64,000 nucleotides of DNA from Pseudomonas sp. KU26590 (lineage in GTDB: Bacteria; Pseudomonadota; Gammaproteobacteria; Pseudomonadales; Pseudomonadaceae), in contig NZ_CP110644.1 in assembly GCF_026153515.1 (NCBI RefSeq), positions 248,001 through 312,000 of the forward strand, read 5' to 3'. This document shows, piece after piece, positions 27,391 through 40,023 of the stretch (positions within the stretch are counted from its first letter, which is position 1; each line of letters begins with the position of its first letter). The translations under genes were made by a program, and so were the position numbers. The notes below the pieces were generated by a model that was not told the origin of the DNA, ran no database searches, and saw only the letters and a list, made by a program, of their open reading frames with translations.

Positions 27391-28532
27391 GCCGCCAACG
27401 CTTGCGCGCCAAATGCCTTGGGTCTCTGCGACAGAATCACCAGCCCCAGCGCGCCCGCCGCCATCAGCAACGGCAGCGCCTGACCGCTGACCCACTGACT
27501 GCCAGCGCCAGCCGCCAAAGGGCCTAGCAGGCAACCGATCCCCCACAGCTGAGCGACATGGGCATTGGCGCGCACCAGGGCGTCATCACGGTAGCGCTCG
27601 CCAATCAGAATCAGCGACAGCGTGAACAGCCCGCCCGCACTCGCGCCAAACAGCACCCACAGCGGCCAGATGGCGATCGTGTCGACCAGCAGCGGGATCG
27701 CCAGGCTTGAGACCATCAGCACCAGCGCACACCCGGAAAACAGCCGCCGACGCGACACCCTGTCGGCCAGCGCGCCAATCGGCAGCTGCAGAAGCGCATC
27801 GCCCACCACCACAGTGCTGACCATCGCCAGGGCCACTTCAGGCGTGAAACCTTGCTCCAGGCAATACACGGGCAGCAAGGTCAGGATCATCGCTTCAAAC
27901 GCGGCGAACAGCGCGATGGCCCACGCGATTGCCGGCATACCCCGACAGAAGCCGCCAAGGTCGCGCAGCGTCACATGGCTGGATTCCGCGCTCGGCGCAC
28001 CGGTTCTGCCCAGCAATAGAAACGGCGATACCGCCAGCAACAGGGTCCCGACCCAGAACCCGTAATCTGCTTCAGTGCCAATGAAGCCCAGCAGTACGGG
28101 CCCGCCGAGCTGACTCAGCGCATAGGAACTGCCGTACAGCGCCACCAGCTTGCCGCGCAGCCGTTCGATCACCAACTGGTTGATCCAGCTTTCGCCGAGC
28201 ACGAACACAATAGTGAGGATTGTCCCGAGCATCAGGCGCAGGACCAACCAGATCCAGTAATTGGGCAGTAACGCCAGCAAACCCACTGAAAATGACCCGG
28301 CCCAGAGGCACAGCCTCATCAGGTTGGCGGTGCCGAGTCTTGAAGCGAGTCGGCTGGCAAGGCTGGCACCCAGCAACACGCCGATCGCAGGCATCGCAGC
28401 CATGACGCCGATGGCAAACGCGCCGTAACCCCAGGCTTCCAGTCGCAGCGACACCAGCGGCATGCTCACGCCCAGCGCCAGGCCGACGCTCAGTACCGAC
28501 GCCAGCACAGCGAAATAAGTACCCCAACGCAT
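27387..28532 (-). CDS. MFS transporter, YcaD-like
   Basis: The 381-residue membrane protein has twelve predicted helices. The marks are the N-terminal MRWGTYFAVLASVLSVGLALG and the loop LGESWINQLVIERLRGKLVALYG (about 115-137), the latter seen in the YcaD branch of the major facilitator superfamily. The substrate is unknown. ATG 28532 has AGGAG seven bases upstream; an in-frame ATG 21 bases earlier would place the ribosome site inside the gene. It lies downstream of kauB on the same strand but is separated from it by a terminator. Confidence 0.85.
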   Translation of the reverse strand: MRWGTYFAVLASVLSVGLALGVSMPLVSLRLEAWGYGAFAIGVMAAMPAIGVLLGASLASRLASRLGTANLMRLCLWAGSFSVGLLALLPNYWIWLVLRLMLGTILTIVFVLGESWINQLVIERLRGKLVALYGSSYALSQLGGPVLLGFIGTEADYGFWVGTLLLAVSPFLLLGRTGAPSAESSHVTLRDLGGFCRGMPAIAWAIALFAAFEAMILTLLPVYCLEQGFTPEVALAMVSTVVVGDALLQLPIGALADRVSRRRLFSGCALVLMVSSLAIPLLVDTIAIWPLWVLFGASAGGLFTLSLILIGERYRDDALVRANAHVAQLWGIGCLLGPLAAGAGSQWVSGQALPLLMAAGALGLVILSQRPKAFGAQALAA

Positions 28533-28558
28533 CACCACGCTCCTGTGGCTCAAAAGGA

Positions 28559-28596
28559 CGAAACAAAACAGCCGGGCTTTGAGGGAAGCCCGGCTG
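28559..28596 (-). terminator. Rho-independent terminator of kauB
   Basis: A GC-rich hairpin (AGCCGGGCTT, loop, AAGCCCGGCT) is followed on the minus strand by TTTTGTTTCG. It lies 46 bases beyond the kauB stop and before the MFS gene. Confidence 0.8.
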
Positions 28597-28641
28597 CGTT
28601 GGTTTTTTACAGCGACTGCGTTGTGAAGCGCGCGCGGCCTC

Positions 28642-30135
28642 TTACAGCTTGATCCACGTCGCCTTCAGCTCGGTGTATTTATCGAACGCATGCAGCGACT
28701 TGTCGCGCCCGTTGCCAGACTGCTTGAAGCCACCAAACGGCGCGGTCATGTCGCCGCCATCGTACTGATTGACCCACACGCTGCCCGCGCGCAACGCCTT
28801 CGCGGTCAGATGCGCCTTGGACAAGTCAGCCGTCCACACCGCTGCGGCCAGGCCATAAGGCGTGTCGTTGGCAATCTGAATGGCTTCCTCAGCAGTATCG
28901 AAGGTCAGCACAGAGAGGACCGGCCCGAAGATCTCTTCCTGCGCGATCTTCATGGCGTTGGTCACGCCGTCGAAAATCGTCGGCTCAACGTAAGTGCCGC
29001 CGGTTTCCTGAAGGATGCGCTTGCCACCGACGACCAGCTTGGCGCCGTCGGAGTGGCCGGCTTCGATGTAAGACAGCACGGTATTCATCTGCTGGGTATC
29101 GACCAGCGCGCCGACCGTGGTTGCCGGATCAAGCGGATTGCCCGGCTTCCAGGCTTTCAGGGCTTCGATCACCATCGGCAGGAATTTCTCTTTGATAGAG
29201 CGCTCGACCAATAGACGGGAACCGGCCGTGCAGACCTCGCCCTGGTTGAAAGCAATGGCACTGGCCGCCGATTCGGCCGCAGCCTGCAGATCCGGCGCAT
29301 CGGCGAAGACGATGTTCGGGCTCTTGCCGCCGGCTTCCAGCCAGACGCGCTTCATGTTCGATTCACCCGAATAGATCAGCAATTGCTTGGCAATCTTCGT
29401 CGAACCGGTGAACACCGCTGTGTCGACGTCCATGTGCAGCGCCAGTGCCTTACCCACCGTGTGGCCGTAACCCGGCAGCACGTTCAGCACGCCAGCCGGA
29501 ATACCGGCTTCGATGGCGAGCTGAGCGACGCGGATGGCTGTCAGCGGGGATTTTTCCGACGGCTTGAGGATCACCGAGTTGCCGCTCGACAGCGCAGGAC
29601 CGAGCTTCCAGGAAGCCATCAGCAGCGGGAAATTCCACGGCACGATGGCCGCCACCACGCCAATCGGCTCGCGGGTGACCAGGCCCAGTTGATCGTGCGG
29701 GGTCGGCGCCACTTCGTCGTACAGCTTGTCGATGGCCTCGCCGCTCCAGCTCAACGCCTGAGCGGAGCCGGGAATGTCGATGCCGTAGGAGTCACTGATG
29801 GGCTTGCCCATATCGAGGGTTTCAAGCAGCGCGAGCTCTTCGACATTCTCGTTGATCAGCGCGGCCAGACGGAGCATGGCTGCCTTGCGCTTGGCCGGCG
29901 CCAACCGCGACCAGACGCCGGAATTGAACGTAGCCCGGGCGTTTTCGACGGCGCGTTGCGCATCAGCGGCGTCACAACTGGCGACGTGGGCGAGGAAGCG
30001 GCCATCGACCGGACTGATGCAGTCGAACGTCGAGCCGGATGCGGCGTCTGTGTATTCACCGTTGATGAAAGCACGGCCTTCGATTTTCAAATCCTGGGCG
30101 CGTTGTTCCCAGTCAGCATGAGTCAGGGTGGTCAT
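28642..30135 (-). CDS. kauB: Aldehyde dehydrogenase KauB (gamma-aminobutyraldehyde/ketoaldehyde dehydrogenase)
   Basis: The 497-residue NAD(P)-dependent aldehyde dehydrogenase has the NAD-binding IVPWNFPLLMASWKLGPAL (about 165-183), the glutamate motif LEAGGKSPNIVF (about 266-277) and the catalytic cysteine in NQGEVCTAGSRLLVE (about 297-311). KauB in P. aeruginosa oxidises aldehydes from arginine, agmatine and putrescine breakdown. ATG 30135 follows AGGAGG; the upstream ATG 30174 precedes it and is not used. It is divergent from the EutQ-like cupin gene. The PuuB-like oxidase 5 kb away could supply its substrate. Confidence 0.92.
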   Translation of the reverse strand: MTTLTHADWEQRAQDLKIEGRAFINGEYTDAASGSTFDCISPVDGRFLAHVASCDAADAQRAVENARATFNSGVWSRLAPAKRKAAMLRLAALINENVEELALLETLDMGKPISDSYGIDIPGSAQALSWSGEAIDKLYDEVAPTPHDQLGLVTREPIGVVAAIVPWNFPLLMASWKLGPALSSGNSVILKPSEKSPLTAIRVAQLAIEAGIPAGVLNVLPGYGHTVGKALALHMDVDTAVFTGSTKIAKQLLIYSGESNMKRVWLEAGGKSPNIVFADAPDLQAAAESAASAIAFNQGEVCTAGSRLLVERSIKEKFLPMVIEALKAWKPGNPLDPATTVGALVDTQQMNTVLSYIEAGHSDGAKLVVGGKRILQETGGTYVEPTIFDGVTNAMKIAQEEIFGPVLSVLTFDTAEEAIQIANDTPYGLAAAVWTADLSKAHLTAKALRAGSVWVNQYDGGDMTAPFGGFKQSGNGRDKSLHAFDKYTELKATWIKL

Positions 30136-30393
30136 GAAACGTCCTCCTCTTATGAAATAGGCGCCTCTTCGCACTCGAATCGAGCTTCAGGACAGGGCCT
30201 GACGCGTCATCGGATCGGCCGAAGGCATTCGCCACCCTAAACCAGCATTGGGCGGATTTCCAATATATTGGACATAAGTGGGCGAAATCCGGCCGGATCG
30301 TGCATTTTATTCAACAGCCGCCCGGGCTCGCTGCGCTTTCCATCCGGCCCTCGGCAAGCAACAATCACGCAGCGCCCACTTCAGGAATCAGAT

Positions 30394-30756
30394 ATGAGCA
30401 TCGAAAGCATCGTCGACTTCAGCGAAGCCACTACTGCAGCGGAGCGTTTCACGCCTGCTGCTGAAAAGATTCTCAAGGGCGAGCCGAACCAGACGGTCTA
30501 CAACCATTACAACAGCCCGTGCGCGCAGCTGAATGCAGGCGTCTGGGAAGGGGAAGTCGGCCAGTGGAAAGTGAATTACACCGAGCATGAGTACTGTGAA
30601 ATCGTGCAGGGCGTCTCGGTCCTTCGTGACGAACAAGGCAAATCGAAAACCTTGCGCGCGGGTGACCGTTTCGTGATTCCCGCAGGGTTCAAAGGCACGT
30701 GGGAGGTGCTGGAGGCATGCCGCAAGATCTATGTGGTGTTCGAACAGAAGGCTTGA
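30394..30756 (+). CDS. Cupin-domain protein (DUF861/EutQ-like)
   Basis: The 120-residue single cupin contains AGVWEGEVGQWKVNYTEHEYCEIVQGVSVL (about 49-78) and the second motif AGDRFVIPAGFKGTWEV (about 90-106), the DUF861 arrangement. No enzyme activity is established for these small proteins. It is divergent from kauB across 258 bases, a spacing consistent with shared control of an amine catabolic step. A hairpin terminator follows it. Confidence 0.85.
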   Translation: MSIESIVDFSEATTAAERFTPAAEKILKGEPNQTVYNHYNSPCAQLNAGVWEGEVGQWKVNYTEHEYCEIVQGVSVLRDEQGKSKTLRAGDRFVIPAGFKGTWEVLEACRKIYVVFEQKA

Positions 30757-30786
30757 GCGTTATGTGACCTACTTTCTTTAGGCCAC

Positions 30787-30815
30787 AAAAAAGCCCGCAT
30801 CGCTGCGGGCTTTTT
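30787..30815. terminator. Bidirectional terminator between the cupin gene and rpmG
   Basis: AAAAAAGCCCGCA, a 4-base loop, and TGCGGGCTTTTT make a strong hairpin with A- and T-tracts on both sides. It serves both the cupin gene (plus) and rpmBG (minus). Confidence 0.9.
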
Positions 30816-30834
30816 CGTAAGACGCAAAAATCAA

Positions 30835-30990
30835 TTACTTGATTTTGGCTTCTTTGTAGATCACGTGCTTACGAGCAACCGGATCGAATTTTTTAATTTC
30901 GATTTTGTCCGGAGTCGTGCGCTTGTTCTTGTCGGTGGTGTAGAAGTGGCCGGTGTTAGCGGTCGACACCAAACGGATCAATTCACGCAT
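30835..30990 (-). CDS. rpmG: 50S ribosomal protein L33
   Basis: Reading the minus strand from ATG 30990 gives 51 residues: [30 protein letters not shown] and so on, ending EAKIK. This is L33 of the large ribosomal subunit. The protein has no cysteine, so it is the zinc-free (C-minus) form. It follows rpmB by 11 bases in the conserved rpmB-rpmG operon. Confidence 0.97.
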   Translation of the reverse strand: MRELIRLVSTANTGHFYTTDKNKRTTPDKIEIKKFDPVARKHVIYKEAKIK

Positions 30991-31001
30991 GATTTTCTCC
31001 C

Positions 31002-31238
31002 TTAAACCTTAGCGCCAGCACGGCGGATTTCGGCCAGAACAATCGTGATACCACGCTTGTCGATGATGCGCATGCCTTTAGCAGATACGCGCAGACGTAC
31101 GAAGCGTTTCTCTTCTTCAACCCAGAAGCGGTGATGCTGCAGGTTTGGCAGGAAACGACGACGGGTTTTGTTGTTTGCGTGGGAAATGTTATTCCCGGTT
31201 ACCGGACCCTTACCGGTAACTTGACATACTCTCGACAT
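31002..31238 (-). CDS. rpmB: 50S ribosomal protein L28
   Basis: The 78-residue protein begins [29 protein letters not shown], the unmistakable L28 N-terminus, and ends with an Arg/Lys-rich tail. It is the first gene of the rpmB-rpmG operon. Confidence 0.97.
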   Translation of the reverse strand: MSRVCQVTGKGPVTGNNISHANNKTRRRFLPNLQHHRFWVEEEKRFVRLRVSAKGMRIIDKRGITIVLAEIRRAGAKV

Positions 31239-31386
31239 GCCTCAGCCCTCTAAAACCACATGCCCAACCCGGCATGGGTTGGCCGCTTAATCTCTCAGTC
31301 ATTTGGCGCCAGGCGCCGCGTTTCTTCAGGGGTCTTACCGGCCACACCTAAGGTGAAGGCAGCGGGCCCCTAGAAAAGAGCGCTGC

Positions 31387-31415
31387 TTTATACCAGAAAG
31401 CCCCCGGTGCAACAA
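31387..31415 (-). promoter_or_regulatory. Candidate sigma-70 promoter for rpmBG
   Basis: On the minus strand TTGTTG (31415-31410), a 17-base spacer and TATAAA (31392-31387) form a good sigma-70 promoter, giving a leader of about 140 bases before rpmB. The rest of the 363-base gap (31239-31601) holds this leader and the promoter region of the plus-strand binding-protein gene; no gene is seen in it. Confidence 0.5.
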
Positions 31416-31601
31416 CACAAACCACGAATTGCCTGCCAGAAAGCCAAGGCTTTCAACCCGGCAAGGCCAGCGGCGTTAGGCGCGGCGGGAAATATACCAC
31501 TCGTCGCGCCGCAGCGATTGTTCTGCGCCAATCGATGGTCTAGGGTTATTGACTCTCCAGACTGCGCCGGCAGATGGGCTCTCTCTGAAAGGAAAATCGC
31601 C

Positions 31602-33191
31602 ATGCGCCTAGCCGTTTTACCCCTCTTGCTCGCGTCCCTGTCCACGCCATTACTGGCCCAGGCGGCAACGACGCTGAGCGTCTGTACGGAAGCCAGCCCT
31701 GAAGGCTTTGACGTGGTGCAGTACAACTCGCTGACCACCACCAATGCTTCGGCCGACGTGCTGATGAATCGCCTGGTGGATTATGACGCCAAGGACGCCA
31801 AGCTGGTGCCGAGCCTGGCGCAGAGCTGGAGTGTGTCGCCTGACGGGCTGACCTATGACTTCAAACTGCGCGCCGACGTGAAATTCCATCACACCGATTA
31901 CTTCACCCCGACGCGCGAGCTGAACGCTGACGACGTGGTGTTCAGCTTCCAGCGCATGCTCGATCCGGCCAATCCATGGAATAAGGTTGCTGCACAAGGC
32001 TTCCCCCACGCGCAGTCGATGCAATGGCCATCGCTTATCAAGAACGTCGAGGCGACCGACCCGGCTACGGTGCGCATCACCCTGAACCACCCGGACGCTA
32101 CATTTCTGGCGACGCTCAGCATGGGCTTCGCTTCTATTTATTCGGCCGAGTACACCGCGCAGCTGATGAAGGCCGGCACTCCGGAGAAGCTCAATAGCCA
32201 GCCGATCGGCACCGGTCCTTTCGTCTTCAAGCGCTTCCAGAAAGACTCGGTGGTGCGTTACGAGGCCAATCCGGATTACTTTGCCGGCAAGCCCGCCGTC
32301 GACGCGCTGGTCTACGCGATCACGCCGGACGCCAACGTTCGCCTGCAACGTATTCGCCGCAATGAGTGCCAGGTAGCCCTGTCGCCGAAGCCTCTTGACG
32401 TTGCAGAAGCCGAGAAAGATTCGAACCTGAAAGTCGAAAAAACGCCCGCATTCATGACCGCTTTCCTGGCGATCAACAGCCAGCATCCGCCGCTGGACAA
32501 GCCGCAAGTGCGCCAGGCAATCAACCTGGCATTCGACAAAGACACGTACCTGAAAGCGGTGTTCGAAGGCTCGGCGAGCCCGGCCAACGGACCATACCCG
32601 CCTACCACGTGGGGTTACGCCAGCGACTTGCCCGGCTACAAACATGATGTGGCGAAAGCCAAGGACCTGCTGGCCAAGGCCGGTCTGAAAGACGGATTCA
32701 AGACGACGATCTGGACTCGGCCATCGGGCAGCTTGCTCAATCCCAACCCGAACGCCGGTGCTCAGTTGCTGCAAAACGATCTGGCGGCGGTAGGGATCAA
32801 GGCAGAGATCAAAGTCATCGAATGGGGCGAGCTGATTCGCCGCGCCAAAACAGGCGAGCATGACCTGCTGTTCATGGGCTGGGCGGGGGATAACGGTGAT
32901 CCGGATAACTTCCTGACGCCGCAGTTCTCTTGCGCTGCGGTCAAATCCGGCACCAACTTCGCGCGCTATTGCGACCAAGGACTGGACAAGCTGATCAGCG
33001 AGGGCAAGGCCGTGACCGATCAGGCGCAGCGCAGCAAGCTGTATCACCAGGCTCAAGAGCAGATCCAGAAGCAGGCACTTTGGCTGCCTCTTGCGCATCC
33101 AACTGCGTACGCGCTGACTCGCAAGAATGTTGAGGGTTATAGCGTGAGCCCGTTCGGTCGTCAGGATTTCTCCAAGGTGACCGTGAAGTAA
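31602..33191 (+). CDS. Periplasmic dipeptide/peptide-binding protein of an ABC transporter (DppA-like)
   Basis: The 529-residue protein has a signal peptide (MRLAVLPLLLASLSTPLLAQA, about 1-21) followed by a family 5 solute-binding domain. Typical blocks are SLAQSWSVSPDGLTYDFKLRADVKFH (about 66-91) and the two cysteines of DppA-type proteins. Such proteins deliver di- or tripeptides to an inner-membrane ABC permease. No permease or ATPase gene adjoins it, so it must work with a transporter encoded elsewhere. ATG 31602 has GAAAGGAAA upstream. It matches the position of PA5317 in P. aeruginosa. Confidence 0.9.
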   Translation: MRLAVLPLLLASLSTPLLAQAATTLSVCTEASPEGFDVVQYNSLTTTNASADVLMNRLVDYDAKDAKLVPSLAQSWSVSPDGLTYDFKLRADVKFHHTDYFTPTRELNADDVVFSFQRMLDPANPWNKVAAQGFPHAQSMQWPSLIKNVEATDPATVRITLNHPDATFLATLSMGFASIYSAEYTAQLMKAGTPEKLNSQPIGTGPFVFKRFQKDSVVRYEANPDYFAGKPAVDALVYAITPDANVRLQRIRRNECQVALSPKPLDVAEAEKDSNLKVEKTPAFMTAFLAINSQHPPLDKPQVRQAINLAFDKDTYLKAVFEGSASPANGPYPPTTWGYASDLPGYKHDVAKAKDLLAKAGLKDGFKTTIWTRPSGSLLNPNPNAGAQLLQNDLAAVGIKAEIKVIEWGELIRRAKTGEHDLLFMGWAGDNGDPDNFLTPQFSCAAVKSGTNFARYCDQGLDKLISEGKAVTDQAQRSKLYHQAQEQIQKQALWLPLAHPTAYALTRKNVEGYSVSPFGRQDFSKVTVK

Positions 33192-33219
33192 TTCGCAAGA
33201 AGCTGGAGAGCTGGGCTCA

Positions 33220-33785
33220 TGCGCTCCCCCACTGGATGCGCACGATGCTTTTCGTAGGACCGGCTTCAGCCGGGAATAGGCAGGTTTGCACACCGCTAGT
33301 TTGCGTATGACTGCCGACGCTTTACCGGCTAAAGCCGGTTCCACTATCGAGGTCACAGCCAATGCCACTGGATGCGCACGATGCTTTTCGTAGGACCGGC
33401 TTGCGCCGGGAAGAGGCAGGTTTGCACACCGCCAGTTTGCGTATGACTGCCGACGCTTTCCCGGCTAAAGCCGGTTCCACTATCGAGGTCACAGCCAATG
33501 CCACTGGATGCGCACGATGCTTTTAGTGGGACCGGCTTCAGCCGGGAAGAGGCAGGTTTTCACACCGACAGTTATGCGGCGTAGCTGCCGACGCTTTCCC
33601 GGCTAAAGCCGGTCCCACTATCGAGGTCACAGCCGATGCCACTGGATGCGCACGATGCTTTTCGTAGGACCGGCTTCAGCCGGGAAGAGACTGGTTTGCA
33701 CGCCGTTAGTTTGCGGTATGACTGCCGACGTTATGCGGCGTAGCTGCCGACGCTTTCCCGGCTAAAGCCGATCCTACATTCGTTC
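33220..33785. repeat. Tandem array of four REP-containing units, about 136 bp each
   Basis: The landmark ACTGGATGCGCACGATGC starts at 33231, 33367, 33503 and 33641, giving periods of 136, 136 and 138 bases. Each unit holds a face-to-face REP pair: TAGGACCGGCTTCAGCCGGG then later CCCGGCTAAAGCCGG. Copies 1-3 are nearly identical and the last is altered, with an internal duplication of TATGCGGCGTAGCTGCCGAC. The array fills the 639-base gap between the binding-protein gene and radC (convergent). Short frames through it are not genes. Confidence 0.9.
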
Positions 33786-33830
33786 GGCGGCCAGCCCCAG
33801 AATATAGGTGATTAGCCAGTCCTGAAGGCG

Positions 33831-34505
33831 CTACATCAACCCATACTCAACCATCGACAACGGATCGCCGTCGCCGATGATCAAGTGATCCAGCACCACC
33901 ACGTCCACCAGCGCCAGCGCCTGTTTCAGATGCCGCGTCAGGTCGATGTCGGCTTCGCTGGCGTCTTTGACGCCGGAAGGGTGGTTGTGACAAAGGATCA
34001 ATCCAGCCGAGTTGTGGGCCAGTGCCCGCTTGACCACCTGCCGCGCGTGAACATGCGCGGTGTTGATCGAGCCGTGAAACAGCACTTCGAACGTCTGAAC
34101 CCGGTTTTTGCTGTCCAGAAACAGACAGCCGAAGACTTCATGGGGCTCGTGCCGTAACAGCGCCTTGAGATAGCGACGCACCTGAGTCGGGTTTTCCAGA
34201 ACAGAATCGCGCTTCAAATCCTCGCCCATATTGCGCCGGGCCATTTCCATGACCGCCTGCAACTGCGCGAACTTGGCGGGCCCCAGCCCCAGCTCGCTGC
34301 TGAACGCCGTCAGGTTGGCCTCGAGTAACGCGCGCAGGCTCCCGAACTGATGCAAAAGGTGCCGGGCCAAGTCCACGGCGCTTCTTCCCGACACGCCCGT
34401 GCGCAAGAAAATCGCCAGCAATTCAGCGTCCGACAGACTCGACGCCCCCCGTTCCAGCAGCTTCTCCCGCGGACGCTCTGCCGCCGGCCAATCGCGAATA
34501 CTCAT
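33831..34505 (-). CDS. radC: RadC/MPN (JAB) domain protein
   Basis: The 224-residue protein has an N-terminal helix-hairpin-helix-like part (about 1-100) and a C-terminal JAB/MPN metalloprotease-like domain. The metal-binding pattern is visible: [12 protein letters not shown] (about 150) and [18 protein letters not shown] (about 172-189). The name RadC is historical; a DNA repair role has been withdrawn for E. coli, and the activity is unknown. It is divergent from coaBC across 132 bases. Confidence 0.92.
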   Translation of the reverse strand: MSIRDWPAAERPREKLLERGASSLSDAELLAIFLRTGVSGRSAVDLARHLLHQFGSLRALLEANLTAFSSELGLGPAKFAQLQAVMEMARRNMGEDLKRDSVLENPTQVRRYLKALLRHEPHEVFGCLFLDSKNRVQTFEVLFHGSINTAHVHARQVVKRALAHNSAGLILCHNHPSGVKDASEADIDLTRHLKQALALVDVVVLDHLIIGDGDPLSMVEYGLM

Positions 34506-34637
34506 AGCAGCTCCCTGTCTGTGGCGCCGCTGTTCCCGTGCGGTCGCTGTGCTATCTTAGCCGCTCTTTTTTGCGCGACAGTCAGGCCTGGGGAGGCGTA
34601 ATGATTGCCGCGTGTTAACCGACCTAAAGGCAGGCCT

Positions 34638-35846
34638 ATGCAGCGGCTGTATCGAAAACGTATCGTTCTCGGCGTCGGCGGTGGCATCGCGGCCTACAAG
34701 AGCGCCGAACTGGTCCGCCGCTTGCGCGACCACGGTGCAGAAGTTCGTGTCGTCATGACCAAAGGCGGCGCTGAATTCATCACCCCGCTGACCATGCAGG
34801 CCTTGTCAGGCCACCCCGTCCACCTGGACTTGCTCGACCCCGCAGCGGAAGCCGCCATGGGCCATATCGAGCTGGCCAAGTGGGCCGACATGATCCTCAT
34901 CGCACCGGGCACCGCCGACCTCATGGCGCGTCTGGGCCAAGGCATTGCCAACGATTTGCTGACCACCGTGGTGCTGGCGACTGACGCCATCGTCGCCGTC
35001 GCGCCCGCGATGAATCAGGCCATGTGGCGCGACCCGTCCGTGCAGGCGAATCTGCAACTGCTCGAACAGCGCGGCTTTCGCATGTTCGGCCCGGCCAGCG
35101 GCAGCCAGGCCTGTGGGGACGTGGGCTACGGGCGCATGCTCGAACCCAATGATCTGGCGCAATCTGCCGCCGATTGCTTCCAGCGCCTGACGCTGACCGG
35201 CAAACACGTGTTGATCACCGCCGGCCCGACCCAGGAAAACATCGATCCGGTTCGCTACATTACCAACCACAGCTCCGGAAAAATGGGCTTCGCCCTGGCC
35301 GAAGCCGCTGCCGAAGCCGGCGCACGGGTTACGCTGATCACCGGCCCGGTGAACCTGCAGACGCCTGACCGCGTGTCGCGTGTCGACGTCGTCAGTGCCC
35401 GCGACATGCTCGCCGCCTGCGAAGACGCGATGCCTTGCGATCTCTTCATCGCCTCCGCAGCGGTCGCGGACTACCGGCCCGAAGTCGTCGCCACACAGAA
35501 GTTGAAGAAAGATCCCACGACCGGTGATGGTCTTCTGCTGCAGATGGTGCGCAATCCGGACATTCTCGCCAGCATTGCCCAGCGCCCGGATCGCCCGTTC
35601 AGCGTGGGCTTCGCGGCCGAAACCGAACACCTGCTTGATTACGCCGCACGCAAGCTCAAGGACAAGAACCTTGATCTGATCGTCGCCAATGACGTCGCCA
35701 ATCCCAGCATTGGCTTCAACAGCGAAGAAAACGCCTGTAGCGTGATCGATCGAGCGTTGCAAGCGACGCTCTTCGCCCAGACCAGCAAAGCCAAGATCGC
35801 GCGGCAGCTGGTGACTTTTATTGCCGATCGCATGAACCAGGTTTAA
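34638..35846 (+). CDS. coaBC: Bifunctional CoaBC (phosphopantothenoylcysteine synthetase/decarboxylase)
   Basis: The 402-residue enzyme makes 4'-phosphopantetheine for coenzyme A. The N-terminal CoaC flavoprotein part (about 1-185) has [18 protein letters not shown], a histidine in [10 protein letters not shown] and the APAMNQAMW loop. The CoaB part (about 190-400) has [27 protein letters not shown] 34638 ([12 protein letters not shown]) is used in preference to the in-frame codon at 34605. dut starts 6 bases after the stop, so the two are co-transcribed, an arrangement conserved in many proteobacteria. Confidence 0.95.
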   Translation: MQRLYRKRIVLGVGGGIAAYKSAELVRRLRDHGAEVRVVMTKGGAEFITPLTMQALSGHPVHLDLLDPAAEAAMGHIELAKWADMILIAPGTADLMARLGQGIANDLLTTVVLATDAIVAVAPAMNQAMWRDPSVQANLQLLEQRGFRMFGPASGSQACGDVGYGRMLEPNDLAQSAADCFQRLTLTGKHVLITAGPTQENIDPVRYITNHSSGKMGFALAEAAAEAGARVTLITGPVNLQTPDRVSRVDVVSARDMLAACEDAMPCDLFIASAAVADYRPEVVATQKLKKDPTTGDGLLLQMVRNPDILASIAQRPDRPFSVGFAAETEHLLDYAARKLKDKNLDLIVANDVANPSIGFNSEENACSVIDRALQATLFAQTSKAKIARQLVTFIADRMNQV

Positions 35847-35852
35847 TCACGA

Positions 35853-36308
35853 ATGCACGCTCTACAAGCCAAGATCCTCGACCCTCGCATTGGCAGCGAA
35901 TTCCCGCTTCCCGCTTACGCCACTTCAGGCTCGGCCGGCCTGGACCTGCGCGCCATGCTGAAAGAAGACACCCTGCTCGAACCCGGTCAAACCCTCCTGA
36001 TTCCTACCGGGCTGTCGATATACATCGCAGACCCTGGCCTGGCTGCGCTGATTCTGCCGCGCTCGGGCCTGGGCCATAAACACGGCATCGTGCTGGGCAA
36101 CCTGGTGGGCTTGATCGACTCCGATTATCAAGGCGAGCTCATGGTCTCCTGCTGGAACCGCGGCCAGACCGCTTTCAATATCTCCATCGGCGAGCGTCTG
36201 GCCCAGCTCGTACTGGTGCCGGTAGTGCAGGCGCACTTTGAAATCGTCGAAGAGTTCGATGAAAGTCAGCGCGGTGCGGGCGGCTTCGGTCACTCCGGCA
36301 GCCACTGA
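35853..36308 (+). CDS. dut: Deoxyuridine 5'-triphosphate nucleotidohydrolase (dUTPase)
   Basis: The 151-residue trimeric dUTPase has the motifs GSAGLDLRA (about 26-34), PRSGLG (about 69-74), [10 protein letters not shown] (about 87-96) and the C-terminal [10 protein letters not shown] (about 140-149). It converts dUTP to dUMP and keeps uracil out of DNA. It follows coaBC by 6 bases and precedes algC. Confidence 0.96.
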   Translation: MHALQAKILDPRIGSEFPLPAYATSGSAGLDLRAMLKEDTLLEPGQTLLIPTGLSIYIADPGLAALILPRSGLGHKHGIVLGNLVGLIDSDYQGELMVSCWNRGQTAFNISIGERLAQLVLVPVVQAHFEIVEEFDESQRGAGGFGHSGSH

Positions 36309-36418
36309 TCCAGCCACAAACACTCACTTTGGCTAACGCATTGTTTGTGGCCTGACGGGCTTTGAGCGGTGCGAAAACAACAAGAACGCGTCAGGACGAC
36401 CAAGTAGGGAGAGTTAGT

Positions 36419-39938
<3,520 letters not shown>

Positions 39939-39948
39939 TTGCTGCTGT

Positions 39949-39989
39949 AAAAAAGCCCCGCTCGGCTCACTGCCAGGCGGGGCTTTTTT
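39949..39989. terminator. Bidirectional terminator, argB / DUF4124 gene
   Basis: AAAAAAGCCCCGC and GCGGGGCTTTTTT form a long hairpin between the convergent genes, with A- and T-tracts serving both strands. Confidence 0.9.
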
Positions 39990-40023
39990 GTGGCTGGTTG
40001 TTAGTAGCACCCATGAGCGGTTA

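Noticed and set aside
31650..33368. A 572-codon minus-strand frame opposite the peptide-binding protein gene.
   Set aside because: It shadows a clear periplasmic binding protein and starts inside the REP array.
33220..33785. Possible CRISPR array because of regularly spaced repeats.
   Set aside because: The unit is 136 bases long with almost no variable spacer, contains REP pairs, and no cas genes are present.
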